From positions 186,001 through 250,000 of the forward strand of contig NZ_JAQQWU010000001.1 in NCBI RefSeq assembly GCF_028610625.1: 64,000 bases of DNA, read 5' to 3'. The notes under the pieces were generated by a model. It had not been told where the DNA came from. It did no database searches and saw only the letters and a program-made list of their open reading frames with translations. This document shows positions 43,198 through 51,662 of the stretch, in pieces. Every line of letters begins with the position of its first letter. The first letter of the stretch is position 1. Made by a program: the position numbers and the translations under genes. The stretch comes from Guptibacillus spartinae (GTDB lineage Bacteria; Bacillota; Bacilli; Bacillales; Guptibacillaceae).

Positions 43198-44649
43198 ATG
43201 AAAGTAGGTGTATCTAACCTTCGTGTGAAATACGCGGGAGCGGACACGCTGTTATTCAATCGATTGTCTCTTGAAATTAAAGAAGGGGAAAAGGTCTTAT
43301 TTCTTGGTCCGAGCGGGTGTGGGAAATCAACTCTTCTCCAAATATTATCCGGTTTAATACCACATGCCGTTCCAGTGCCTATGAAGGCTGACGCAAAAAG
43401 CATTCCAACATCTTCAGGTGTCGTATTTCAAGATCCAGATTCTCAGTTTTGTATGCCATATGTGGATGAAGAAATGGCCTTCGTATTGGAAAACCGCGCT
43501 GTCCCTCAACCTGAAATGGAAGGATTGATTCGTCATTATCTTGAAAAGGTGGGTCTTACCTTTAAAGATCCGCATATTGAGATTGGTTCCCTTTCACAAG
43601 GGATGAAACAGCGACTTGCCATTGCCTCGATGCTTGCACTTGAGCCAGACGTCATTTTTTTGGATGAACCAACAGCATTACTTGATTCTGCAGGAACATC
43701 AGATGTATGGAAAACAATTAAGCTAATGAATGCCAAACAAACGATGATTATCGTAGAGCACAAAATTGATGAAGTGATCGATTTTGTAGATCGCATCGTC
43801 CTTTTTGATTCAGAGGGGATGATGATCGCAGATGCTGACCCAATAAGTGTCTTTTCATTTTATAAACATAAGATGAAGGAATATGGGATCTGGTATCCAG
43901 GCGTATGGGATGAGCATGCAAAGGAAAAAAAACTTCCTGCTCCATATGTGAAAGGGAAAGAAATTCTTGAAATCAATCAGTTAAAAGGGTATCGAGGCAA
44001 AATACCTAAGATTGAAGTGCAGCATAAAACAGCTCATGAAGGAGAGTGGATTGTTCTAACCGGAAAGAATGGAGCCGGAAAAACCTCTTTTCTTTTAAGT
44101 TTAATGAATGTGATGAAAACGTCTGGTAAAAAGAGAGTTATGAATAAGGAATTAAAAACCATCAAAGCCTCCCGTGAACAACTTGCATTTGTTTTTCAAA
44201 ATCCAGAATTTCAGTTTGTCACAAATTCTGTCTACGATGAGCTGGCGTATTCCCTTGAAATGATGGAAGACATAGGTGTCGAACAAAAAGTACACCAATG
44301 GCTTGAGAACTATGATCTTAAGCAAGTTCGAACGCTTCATCCGTACCAGCTTTCTACAGGTCAAAAAAGAAGGTTAAGTGTTGGAACGGCTATGTTTGGT
44401 GCACAACCGATCCTTTTGTTAGACGAGCCGACATTTGGTCAGGATGCACGCAATACCTTTAAGTTACTCGCTTTATTTGAACAATTAAGGGAGAATGGAA
44501 TGCTTATTTTGATGGTAACGCATGATGAGATGATTGTTCGAAATTATGGAACACGAGAATGGGTCATTGAAGAGGGTAAGCTAACAGTTGATCGAGATCT
44601 TAGGAGAAGGGAAGAGAGGCAGCATCATGCAGTGGACTTTACAGTATAA
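43198..44649 (+). CDS. ykoD: Thiamine-precursor ECF transporter ATPase YkoD (two ABC domains)
   Basis: A 483-residue protein with two fused ABC ATPase domains. First: Walker A FLGPSGCGKSTLLQ, signature LSQGMKQRLAIA, Walker B VIFLDEPTALLD. Second: GKNGAGKTSFLLS, LSTGQKRRLSVG, ILLLDEPTFGQD. Both look catalytically complete. It powers the YkoE/YkoC importer. It starts 11 bases after ykoE, with AAGGAG, and its 3' end overlaps ykoC by 23 bases. Confidence 0.93.
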   Translation: MKVGVSNLRVKYAGADTLLFNRLSLEIKEGEKVLFLGPSGCGKSTLLQILSGLIPHAVPVPMKADAKSIPTSSGVVFQDPDSQFCMPYVDEEMAFVLENRAVPQPEMEGLIRHYLEKVGLTFKDPHIEIGSLSQGMKQRLAIASMLALEPDVIFLDEPTALLDSAGTSDVWKTIKLMNAKQTMIIVEHKIDEVIDFVDRIVLFDSEGMMIADADPISVFSFYKHKMKEYGIWYPGVWDEHAKEKKLPAPYVKGKEILEINQLKGYRGKIPKIEVQHKTAHEGEWIVLTGKNGAGKTSFLLSLMNVMKTSGKKRVMNKELKTIKASREQLAFVFQNPEFQFVTNSVYDELAYSLEMMEDIGVEQKVHQWLENYDLKQVRTLHPYQLSTGQKRRLSVGTAMFGAQPILLLDEPTFGQDARNTFKLLALFEQLRENGMLILMVTHDEMIVRNYGTREWVIEEGKLTVDRDLRRREERQHHAVDFTV

Positions 44650-45421
44650 AGAAACGTGGCTTCATCGTTTAAATCCATCTTTCAAATTGGTGTTCATTTT
44701 AGCGTTATTTCTCCTTCTTTTGTTTGTTCACAATCCGAACTTCATTAGTAATGTAACAGTGGTTCCATTCATACTCGTCATGTTCGCAACAGGACATCGA
44801 AAGAAGATACTAGCCATTTTAATGATTCCATTCTTGTTATTATTTTTCTCAAGCGCATCTAGCATGATGTTTTTCGGTCAAGGGACAACGACTTGGTGGA
44901 AGTGGGGAATCGTTCATATGACCGAAGAGAGCTTTTTTCGAGGTCTTCATATCGGATTTCGAGCTTTAAATTTCGCATTGCTTGGACTCTTATTCGCTCT
45001 TACAACGAGGCCAGTATTTCTCTTCTATTCCCTCATTCAACAGTTAAAAGTACCGCCTCGTTTTGCCTATAGCTTTATGGCGGCAGTTCGCATTCTTCCA
45101 GTTATGATGGAGGAATTTCATCAGCTAAGAGCTGCGTTGCTTATTAGAGGAATCAAAAAGAAAAAAGGGTTCGCTCGGATCATGCAGTCAGTGTCACTTT
45201 ACGCGGTGCCATTGCTTTCTCAAAGTATTCGAAGGGCTCATCGGATTGCAGTTGCCATGGAGGCGAAGCAATTTAATAATAAAGAAAGAACGTATTATTA
45301 CAAACAGACTCTCTCTAGAGTAGACGTCTACTTTCTCATCTACATCACGATAGGTTTTTCCCTTGCTTATTGGGTAGGAACAACATTTCCTTACTTTGAT
45401 CTAACAGATGTTAGAAATTAA
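44627..45421 (+). CDS. ykoC: Thiamine-precursor ECF transporter T component YkoC
   Basis: A 264-residue CbiQ/EcfT-type permease. Hydrophobic helices near the N-terminus (FKLVFILALFLLLLFV, VTVVPFILVMFAT) are followed by the two coupling helices with the A-R-G-like motifs AALLIRGIKKKKG and RAHRIAVAMEAKQF. ATG 44627 (MQWTLQYKET) lies inside the end of ykoD, behind GAGAGG; the frame runs back to 44588 but lacks a site. It is the last gene of the riboswitch-controlled operon, with a terminator directly after. Confidence 0.92.
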   Translation: MQWTLQYKETWLHRLNPSFKLVFILALFLLLLFVHNPNFISNVTVVPFILVMFATGHRKKILAILMIPFLLLFFSSASSMMFFGQGTTTWWKWGIVHMTEESFFRGLHIGFRALNFALLGLLFALTTRPVFLFYSLIQQLKVPPRFAYSFMAAVRILPVMMEEFHQLRAALLIRGIKKKKGFARIMQSVSLYAVPLLSQSIRRAHRIAVAMEAKQFNNKERTYYYKQTLSRVDVYFLIYITIGFSLAYWVGTTFPYFDLTDVRN

Positions 45422-45449
45422 AAACCGGCTAAAAATAGCCGGTTTTTTG
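45419..45449 (+). terminator. Terminator of the tenA-ykoEDC operon
   Basis: AAAACCGGCT (45421-45430) pairs with AGCCGGTTTT (45437-45446), then T. Confidence 0.88.
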
Positions 45450-45461
45450 ATTCCTTGATTC

Positions 45462-45593
45462 CTACAAATGGTCAGTATCCTTAGAATACTGATGCTTTCC
45501 GCCTTCACGGTTTTCTTCTTTTAACCTGTTTTTTAACATCCGTTTGGCATTCTTATCAACTGCTTTTTTATTATTATCTTTGGTCGATGACAC
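45462..45593 (-). CDS. Small DUF3941-like protein
   Basis: A 43-residue very polar, lysine-rich protein ending GGKHQYSKDTDHL, which resembles the small Bacillus DUF3941 family of unknown function. GTG 45593 is chosen because it is eight bases behind GGGAGG; the frame can be read back to 45644 without a site. The charge and size are like minor spore or nucleic-acid-associated proteins, but no role can be claimed. Confidence 0.65.
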   Translation of the reverse strand: MSSTKDNNKKAVDKNAKRMLKNRLKEENREGGKHQYSKDTDHL

Positions 45594-45673
45594 GTTAAGT
45601 CCTCCCTTGTTGTTAGGATTGCCATGCACAATAATAGAGTACACGATTATGCGACATCCTATGTAATAGGGAG

Positions 45674-46528
45674 TTATTTATTTAAGAAAAACAAAGCAAG
45701 TGTTCCTGGTCCTGAGTGAGAACCAATTGTGGCGCCAACTTCATGAATGACAAAGTGCTCACTTCCATATGTGTCTTGAATGGCACTTTTGAGTTTTTCT
45801 GCACTTTCAAGGTCATCTCCATGTGAAATGCCGATTAATTGCGACTGAAGATTAACGCCGCGTTCCTGCATGATATCAACCATACGCTTGGTGACTTTGT
45901 TTTTACCCCGTATTTTCTCAATCGGAACGAGCTTTCCATCATCGACATGGAGCACCGGCTTGATTTTTAACATGCCGCCAAAGAAAGCAGAAGCTTTACT
46001 TACTCGACCACCACGCTGGAGAAATTCAAGGTCGTCTACTGTAAAGATGTGCTCCATGTGTGTGAGGTAGTGACTGTGTAAGCTCTCGGAAATCTGTTCG
46101 AATGATTCGCCATTCTCAGCAAGCTCAGCAGCATGAATGGCCATTAGACCATAACCAAGGGAAGCTGCTTTTGAATCAATCACTTCCATTTGAACGTCTG
46201 GAAATTCTTCCTGCACTTCGTTTTTGATAACTGCAGCAGATTGATAAGTACCTGAGATCCCAGATGAAAGGGCAATATAGATAAAAGGTTGTCCTTTTTT
46301 GGCATATTTCGTAAAGGTTTCTCTCATTCTTGCTGGTGGAATTTGCGACGTCTTCGCCATTGTTCCTTCACGTAACGTTTTATATAATTCTTTTGCTTGA
46401 ATTTCTTCTCGGTCGTAATATTCTTGGTCACCGATGATAACCATCAAAGGCATAATGTCAATTTGATGCTTAACTACAAGATCCTCTGGTAAGTCTGAAG
46501 CACTATCTGTAATAATTTTAACGTTCAT
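45674..46528 (-). CDS. yitS: DegV-family lipid-binding protein (YitS)
   Basis: A 284-residue DegV protein. The N-terminal ITDSASDLPED and the fatty-acid pocket motif AKTSQIPPARMRE are clear, and the C-terminal domain has GDDLESAEKLKSAI and GATIGSHSGPGTLALFF. DegV proteins bind fatty acids and may act like FakB with a fatty-acid kinase. The place next to yitT and the following yitU-V-W matches the B. subtilis yit region. ATG 46528 is chosen over 46552, though the AAGGGA site is rather far (12 bases). Confidence 0.85.
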   Translation of the reverse strand: MNVKIITDSASDLPEDLVVKHQIDIMPLMVIIGDQEYYDREEIQAKELYKTLREGTMAKTSQIPPARMRETFTKYAKKGQPFIYIALSSGISGTYQSAAVIKNEVQEEFPDVQMEVIDSKAASLGYGLMAIHAAELAENGESFEQISESLHSHYLTHMEHIFTVDDLEFLQRGGRVSKASAFFGGMLKIKPVLHVDDGKLVPIEKIRGKNKVTKRMVDIMQERGVNLQSQLIGISHGDDLESAEKLKSAIQDTYGSEHFVIHEVGATIGSHSGPGTLALFFLNK

Positions 46529-46816
46529 AATGGACCATCGTCCCTTCTTCATTTAATAAAATACGTATGTAGCTTTCCACTTGTTTTCTTAAAGTTTATC
46601 CCGTTGTCCGAGTGAAATCAATCCTATTGCATGAGTGGAATAGAAAACAGTTGACGTAGATAAAATTGTTTGTTTAGATAAACATGGCAAAGTCGAAATG
46701 ATTTGTTCTTCCCTTAACGTTGAACAAAAACGATTCTAAATTAAAAAAGTTTTTTAGCTCTCATTTAAAATTCTGTAAACGGGTTTAGCTCTGTTTCAAA
46801 AAAGAAGGTGTATGAA

Positions 46817-47653
46817 TTGGAAGAAGTAAAAAAAATAATTGTTATTCTCTTAGGTGCAATTCTAGGAGCTGTATCTCTAAACTTGTTTCTCATTCCCGCA
46901 AACGTTTATGCAAGTGGGTTTACAGGGATTGCACAGCTCATTTCAAGTGTACTAAGTGACTATACACCGATTAATATATCCACTGGTATCTTACTCATGT
47001 TGCTCAATATTCCTGTTGCGATTCTTGGGTGGAAGAAAGTAGGGAAGTCCTTTACATTATATAGTGTGATTAGTGTAGGAGCCACCACTATTTTCCTAGA
47101 AATCATTCCAGTTCAAGCACTTTCAGAAGATATCCTGTTAAATGCAGTGTTCGGTGGTGTGATTGCAGCAATCGGAATTGGTTTCACATTAAAGTGGGGG
47201 GCTTCTACAGGCGGAATGGACATCGTAGCGATGATTCTTTCTAGAATGAAAGACCGTCCAATTGGAACGTACTTTTTTAGCATGAATGCCATGATTATTC
47301 TAACAGCAGGTATGCTATACGGTTGGGAAAAAGCGCTATACACGCTCGTCACGTTATATGTATCTTCCCGTGTGATTGATGTTATTCATACTCGTCACGA
47401 AAAACTAACTGCTATGATCGTTACATCAAAAGGTGATGAGATGCAAAAAGCTATCCACGATCGGTTGGTAAGAGGAATTACCAAACTTCCTGCTAAAGGA
47501 GCTTATCGTGGCGAGCCAAAAGAAATGCTGATGATCGTTGTCACAAGGTATGAACTTTATGACCTGGAGCATATTATTCAGGACATCGATCCAACCGCCT
47601 TTACCAACATCGTCAACACCACAGGCATTTTCGGATTCTTCAGAACAGAATAG
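46817..47653 (+). CDS. yitT: YitT-family membrane protein (DUF161/DUF2179)
   Basis: A 278-residue protein with five to six N-terminal membrane helices (IIVILLGAILGAVSLNLFLI, ISTGILLMLLNIPVAILGW, ...TYFFSMNAMIILTAGML). The conserved YASGFTGIAQLI and KWGASTGGMDIVAMIL precede a soluble DUF2179 tail (KLTAMIVTSKGDEM, FTNIVNTTGIFGFF). Function is unknown. The start is uncertain: TTG 46817 is six bases behind AAGGTG; GTG 46808 is also in frame. The stop TAG is the exact point at which a hairpin repeat array begins. Confidence 0.85.
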   Translation: MEEVKKIIVILLGAILGAVSLNLFLIPANVYASGFTGIAQLISSVLSDYTPINISTGILLMLLNIPVAILGWKKVGKSFTLYSVISVGATTIFLEIIPVQALSEDILLNAVFGGVIAAIGIGFTLKWGASTGGMDIVAMILSRMKDRPIGTYFFSMNAMIILTAGMLYGWEKALYTLVTLYVSSRVIDVIHTRHEKLTAMIVTSKGDEMQKAIHDRLVRGITKLPAKGAYRGEPKEMLMIVVTRYELYDLEHIIQDIDPTAFTNIVNTTGIFGFFRTE

Positions 47654-48040
47654 AAAAGCGAAGACGAGCGTTTAGAAACGGTGATATTGGAGCTCATGAA
47701 CTAGAACCCGCTTTTTGTGTTCTGGTGAAAGAGCGAAATATCGCAGTTTCTGCGAGTCGTAGCTAGATCTCAAGAAAAGCGGAAGCGTCCGTTTAGCCTC
47801 GAAAAGCGCTGGAGCCTCATAAAAAGAACACGTTCTTTGTGTTCATTTTAAGGGGTGAAGCGATCGAGAGGCTGGGCGCTGCAGCTAGATCTCAAGAAAA
47901 GCGAAAGCGTCCGTTTAGCCTCGAAAAGCGCTGGAGCCTCATAAAAAGAACACGTTCTTTGTGTTCATTTTAAGGGGTGAAGCGATCGAGAGGCTGGGCG
48001 CTACAGCTAGATCAAGAAAAGTGAAAGCGCGCCGGTTATC
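47653..48040 (+). repeat. Array of three and a fraction 120-nt hairpin repeats
   Basis: Unit starts (GAAAAG) lie at 47653, 47774, 47896 and 48016; the last is a fragment. The second and third units are nearly identical, and the first is of another subfamily. Each folds as nested helices: an outer stem (e.g. AGCCTC 47796-47801 with GAGGCT near 47870), a middle stem, and an apical GAACAC/GTGTTC hairpin. The array fills the gap between convergent yitT and the Nfu-type gene and begins on the G of the yitT stop codon TAG. A second array of the same family lies at 57972-58574 in the other orientation. Confidence 0.9.
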
Positions 48041-48051
48041 GGCCACAACCT

Positions 48052-48090
48052 AAAAAAGTTCCCCAGGGCTTGTCCTGAGGAACTTTTTTT
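48052..48090 (-). terminator. Terminator of the Nfu-type gene
   Basis: AAAAAGTTCC and GGAACTTTTT form a stem of about 15 bp with one mismatch around gcttgt. The T run is on the minus strand. Confidence 0.8.
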
Positions 48091-48349
48091 ATGCGTTATT
48101 AGAGATGGTTTCCTTCACTTCAGGAAGTAAAGTATCCCAATCAGCTTCAGGCATTTTGTTAATTGTAATAAAATCCTGGTAACCAAATACATTATCAACG
48201 CCATCTAATTTTAGAAGGGCAGCTGCCATCGCATGGTCAGGGGTATCATTCTTCTTAAAAGAGTGACTGGAAGATCCTTCGAAAAGCTGTTGGTCAGCTG
48301 TGATTTTAACGGCATTTGGGTTTGGTGTACGGTCTACGCGTAGTTCCAT
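48089..48349 (-). CDS. Stand-alone Nfu N-terminal-domain protein
   Basis: An 86-residue protein matching the N-terminal domain of Nfu-type iron-sulphur scaffold proteins: RTPNPNAVKITADQQLFEGS, a variable loop, then AAALLKLDGVDNVFGYQDFI and KMPEADWDTLLPEV. The C-terminal cysteine (CxxC) domain of full Nfu is absent, so it does not bind a cluster in the known way; it may be a partner or adaptor. AAAGGAGG precedes ATG 48349. Single gene, or distal to the GNAT gene. Confidence 0.8.
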   Translation of the reverse strand: MELRVDRTPNPNAVKITADQQLFEGSSSHSFKKNDTPDHAMAAALLKLDGVDNVFGYQDFITINKMPEADWDTLLPEVKETISNNA

Positions 48350-48420
48350 AGTATACGCCTCCTTTCGCTATCACCTATTAGTGTATCAGAAATGCTCTTA
48401 CCAGCAAATAACCATTCCAA

Positions 48421-48879
48421 TTAAGAAGAGAACGTAAAGCCGTATCGTTTTGAAACGATGTCGTGAAAACCAAGTGAATTATACAAATGTTTCGTAACCG
48501 CATTATTAATTCCCGTTTCAAGTTCGATCCCTTTAATGCCCTCATTTTCTGCCCAATAAATGACGTGAAGAAGTAGCTTTCGACCAATCCCTTGGTTTCG
48601 TGTATCTGGATCAACGAACAATTCATTTAACCAAATATAAGGTCCTCCACTAGCTAGACTAACTCCGATATTAAAAAAGGCTACGCCAAGTACGTCATCG
48701 TCAGATTCTGCAATGACAATTCTAGATGCTGTTTGTTCTTCAAGGGCAAGCTTTACTCCTTTAACAAGCTTTTCATAGCTTCCATTCTGATCAGAACGGG
48801 TAATTTGCTTCATTAATAAGTTTGAGACCTTTTCAATCATTTCTTCATCTGTCTGGCTCGATAATTGGTACACATTCAT
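48421..48879 (-). CDS. GNAT-family N-acetyltransferase
   Basis: A 152-residue acetyltransferase. The acetyl-CoA loop is RNQGIGRKLLLHVIYWAENE, preceded by the beta strand IWLNELFVDPD, and followed by KGIELETGINNAVTKHLYNSLGF. The substrate is unknown. ATG 48879 (MNVYQLS) lies nine bases behind GGAGG; the frame can be read up to 48924. No partner gene is evident. Confidence 0.82.
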   Translation of the reverse strand: MNVYQLSSQTDEEMIEKVSNLLMKQITRSDQNGSYEKLVKGVKLALEEQTASRIVIAESDDDVLGVAFFNIGVSLASGGPYIWLNELFVDPDTRNQGIGRKLLLHVIYWAENEGIKGIELETGINNAVTKHLYNSLGFHDIVSKRYGFTFSS

Positions 48880-49027
48880 TACCGTTCCACCTCCGTCATA
48901 CTGTTTCGACCCCATTACCTTCAATCCCTTTTAAGAGGTCAGGAATAAAATATTAATTTAATTGCTGGATATTTGAAACATTCAGCCATTTCTATTCGTC
49001 TATAAGAGTAGGGAAGGAGCTTATAAG

Positions 49028-49684
49028 ATGAATATCGTTTTTTCATGGAGCTCTGGAAAAGATAGCGCCATGGCATTATATGATTGTTTGACAAATTCTC
49101 AATTACAAGTGAAAAAATTATGGACAACGGTGAATGAAACGAATAGATCCATTCCATTTCACGGAGTCGATACAACATTGTTAAAAAAACAGGCAGCTGC
49201 CATTGAACTCCCTCTAACGTTAACCAATTTACCAGATAACTGTACAAATAAGCAATACGAGGAGCTTGTAGGGGAACAATATGACTTGTTTCTGAGAGAA
49301 GGGATGGGTGGCGTTGCGTTTGCCGATTTGTATTTGGAGGACATTCGGCACTACCGAAATGCGCTACTACAAGATCATCATCTTAAAGGTATCTATCCCT
49401 TATGGCAACAATCAACTCTACATACAGCGAGACGATTTCTCTCAAATGGATTTAAAGCAATTATTACGTGTGTTGATGAATCGTACCTTAAGGCTGATTG
49501 GGTAGGAAAACCATTTGATTCTGCTTTTTTAGAAAGACTTCCTCAACACGTCGATCCGTGTGGAGAGAATGGGGAATTTCATACATTTGTTTATGATGGA
49601 CCGCTATTTTCTAAGGCTGTTTCTTTTGAGATTCTCGAAATCATGCAACAGGGATCATATCAAACAGCACGTTTAACTTTTTAG
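49028..49684 (+). CDS. Diphthine-ammonia-ligase-like ATP-pyrophosphatase
   Basis: A 218-residue PP-loop ATPase (DUF71/Dph6-like). It has the P-loop FSWSSGKDSAMALYD and the C-terminal VDPCGENGEFHTFVYDGPLF that marks the family. Archaeal and eukaryotic members amidate diphthine on elongation factor 2. Bacteria lack diphthamide, so the bacterial substrate is not known. GGAAGGAG precedes ATG 49028. It is followed 26 bases later by an SGNH-like gene and may share its transcript. Confidence 0.85.
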   Translation: MNIVFSWSSGKDSAMALYDCLTNSQLQVKKLWTTVNETNRSIPFHGVDTTLLKKQAAAIELPLTLTNLPDNCTNKQYEELVGEQYDLFLREGMGGVAFADLYLEDIRHYRNALLQDHHLKGIYPLWQQSTLHTARRFLSNGFKAIITCVDESYLKADWVGKPFDSAFLERLPQHVDPCGENGEFHTFVYDGPLFSKAVSFEILEIMQQGSYQTARLTF

Positions 49685-49710
49685 GCAAGGAAAGAAAGGA
49701 GGAGGAAGAA

Positions 49711-50292
49711 ATGCCTGTACTTGTTTGTTTTGGGGATTGTCTAACTGCTAGAGAAGTGGACGATAAAGGAAATGAGCGACTAACATCTAGAATTAGAGGA
49801 GCTCTTGATGAATGGATTGTCATCAATGCAGGTTCAACCCCGACTTCACGAGAGGGAGTTTCAAGGTTTCAATCAGATGTGTTAAGTTACCAACCTGACT
49901 ATGTCACGATTTTCTTTGGTACGCAGGAAGCATGCCTCATTGATGGTTCAGACATAGGGGAGTTTGAAAGAAATATAGGATATATGGTGAACAATCTTCC
50001 TCCTGAACGAGTGATTCTTATTTCACCCTCACCGGTAATAAACGAGGAGAATGCTTCAGTAACAAATCAGAAAATTGAAGGGTATGCAGAAAAAATTCGT
50101 TTTCTGGCAAAGAAATTTGGAACGAGACATATTGATCTCTGGAAACTGATTCATGAAAATCGAAAAAGCAACACGCTTTATGAGAAGGATGGTGTTCAGC
50201 TAAGTTCAAAAGGGTATAAACTGATCACAAAAGAAGTATTGAGGTCTCTGGGGCGAAAAGCAAGAATGAAACCGATCATTAAATTATTCTAA
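49711..50292 (+). CDS. SGNH/GDSL-hydrolase-like protein with altered active site
   Basis: A 193-residue protein with the SGNH fold order. Block I is FGDCLTAR, so the nucleophile Ser of GDSL is Cys. Block II is NAGSTPTS, block III is FFGTQEAC (in place of GxND), and block V is YEKDGVQLSSKGY, so the catalytic His of DxxH is Gln. The fold region is clear, but the triad is not standard. It may be a non-enzymatic or thiol-based relative. The ribosome binding site is AAAGGAGG. It ends at a bidirectional terminator. Confidence 0.8.
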   Translation: MPVLVCFGDCLTAREVDDKGNERLTSRIRGALDEWIVINAGSTPTSREGVSRFQSDVLSYQPDYVTIFFGTQEACLIDGSDIGEFERNIGYMVNNLPPERVILISPSPVINEENASVTNQKIEGYAEKIRFLAKKFGTRHIDLWKLIHENRKSNTLYEKDGVQLSSKGYKLITKEVLRSLGRKARMKPIIKLF

Positions 50293-50323
50293 AGAAGTGA
50301 CTGCATGCAATTGCCGTTATGAA

Positions 50324-50360
50324 CGAAGAAAGCCCGTCACTTAGTGACGGGCTTTCTTCG
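50324..50360. terminator. Bidirectional terminator between the SGNH gene and yitR
   Basis: A perfect 17-bp stem (CGAAGAAAGCCCGTCAC and complement) with a TTA loop serves both convergent units. Confidence 0.88.
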
Positions 50361-50369
50361 TTAGGAAAC

Positions 50370-50594
50370 TTAAAAGGGTTTATTGGATGCTTCATGGCTA
50401 AGTTCTTCAATGACTTCCTGGTAGGAAGTGAGCTGTTCTTTTTCAGCGCTAGTTGATTGATGGAAAGCTGCAGAAAGATTGTTTAGGGCAACGTTAATTT
50501 GATTCTGTGTATCTGGATGTCCACTCGAAGCCATTTGTTCTGCTCTTTCTACTGCTTCACGGGCAAGTTGGAAATATCGATTTCCCATCTTCAT
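50370..50594 (-). CDS. yitR: DUF3813 protein, YitR-like
   Basis: A 74-residue helical protein (NRYFQLAREAVERAEQMASS, INVALNNLSAAFHQSTSAEK) of the DUF3813 family, represented by B. subtilis YitR; function unknown. ATG 50594 overlaps the TGA of the upstream small ORF (ATGA); a second ATG at 50588 is also possible. It belongs to the yit region together with yitS, T, U, V and W. Confidence 0.7.
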   Translation of the reverse strand: MKMGNRYFQLAREAVERAEQMASSGHPDTQNQINVALNNLSAAFHQSTSAEKEQLTSYQEVIEELSHEASNKPF

Positions 50595-50734
50595 TCACCA
50601 CCAGATAAGTTTTCTTGTTGTTGTTTTTTTCTTTGCTGACTGCTTAAACTTGTCAAGTCGTGCTGATCCATGTTTTGCACGGCACGATCCGCACCTTCTT
50701 TAATCATCCGTTTCCCTTTGCTGTTCTTTGCCAT
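50591..50734 (-). CDS. 47-aa basic protein upstream of yitR
   Basis: A small ORF starting MAKNSKGKRMIKEG and ending KKQQQENLSGGE, behind GGGAGG six bases or so before ATG 50734. Its stop TGA overlaps the yitR start by four bases, so the two are translationally coupled. It is lysine- and glutamine-rich with no membrane segment. I recognise no family. The good ribosome binding site and the overlap make it likely real. Confidence 0.6.
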   Translation of the reverse strand: MAKNSKGKRMIKEGADRAVQNMDQHDLTSLSSQQRKKQQQENLSGGE

Positions 50735-50822
50735 GATTGAATCCCTCCCTTTCCTTTATAGGATGAGTTCAACGAACGGTTATTATTCCGCATTACTTGA
50801 CCTATATAGAAAAAAAGACAGC

Positions 50823-51662
50823 TTATGATAGCTGTCTTTTATCCGAAGTTGAGAGTTTCAATCTTTCTTCAAGAAAAGTGGCAATCCCATCTTCTTCATT
50901 TGTTATGGTCACTTCATTAGCGATGTTTTTCAACTCGTCAATTGCATTCCCCATCGCAACGCCTGTACCCGCATATTCGATCATTTCAAGATCATTGTCT
51001 TCATCACCAAAAGCAATAATTCTCTCTTGGGGGACGTTGAAGTGAGCGGCTAAGCGCTGTAAACCGACTGCTTTATTTAACCCTGCTCGAACAATTTCAA
51101 TAATATTCAACGGAGCAGCCCAGACTCTGTGTTCTATCATTTCCGCATGATGATCCCTTAACATTTGCCTTAGATCGGCAAGCTGCTGCTCATGAGGATG
51201 GATAAGAAGAGACGTTGGGTCATCCTTTAGATTCTTATGAATCTCCCCCGTAAAAATGGAGGAATCATTCATGATCATATTCTGCATAATAAGCTCGTCA
51301 TGCTGATGAAGGTAAACATCATCAAGCACTTCCGCCATCATATTTTTCACATTAATCTCTTTACAGGAAGAAACGATTGATTTTGCCGTCGTTAAGTCCA
51401 TTGGAGAATGATGAGTTCCAAAAGAGGGATCGAGGGGGTGATGAACAAATGCCCCGTTAAAATTAACGATCGGAGAATCAAGTGCTAGTTCATTATAATA
51501 GCGAACGCTAGCTCGATAAGGACGACCTGTTGCGATCGCGACGTGATGACCTTGCCTTTTCGCTTCAAAGATAACAGATTTCGTACGTTCTGAAATATTC
51601 TTTTCGCTGTTTAACAACGTGCCATCAAGATCAATTGCGATTAGATGTGGTTTAGTTGTCAT
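50823..51662 (-). CDS. yitU: HAD phosphatase YitU (Cof type)
   Basis: A 279-residue Cof-type HAD hydrolase. Motif I is AIDLDGTLLNSEK with the nucleophile Asp, motif II lies in VAIATGRPYRAS, the cap domain covers about 85-195, and motif IV is FGDEDNDLEMIEYAGTGVAMGNA. B. subtilis YitU, with YcsE and YwtE, can dephosphorylate the riboflavin intermediate 5-amino-6-(5-phosphoribitylamino)uracil. The gene order next to yitV supports the name. The minus-strand gene has GGAG before ATG 51662. Confidence 0.85.
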   Translation of the reverse strand: MTTKPHLIAIDLDGTLLNSEKNISERTKSVIFEAKRQGHHVAIATGRPYRASVRYYNELALDSPIVNFNGAFVHHPLDPSFGTHHSPMDLTTAKSIVSSCKEINVKNMMAEVLDDVYLHQHDELIMQNMIMNDSSIFTGEIHKNLKDDPTSLLIHPHEQQLADLRQMLRDHHAEMIEHRVWAAPLNIIEIVRAGLNKAVGLQRLAAHFNVPQERIIAFGDEDNDLEMIEYAGTGVAMGNAIDELKNIANEVTITNEEDGIATFLEERLKLSTSDKRQLS

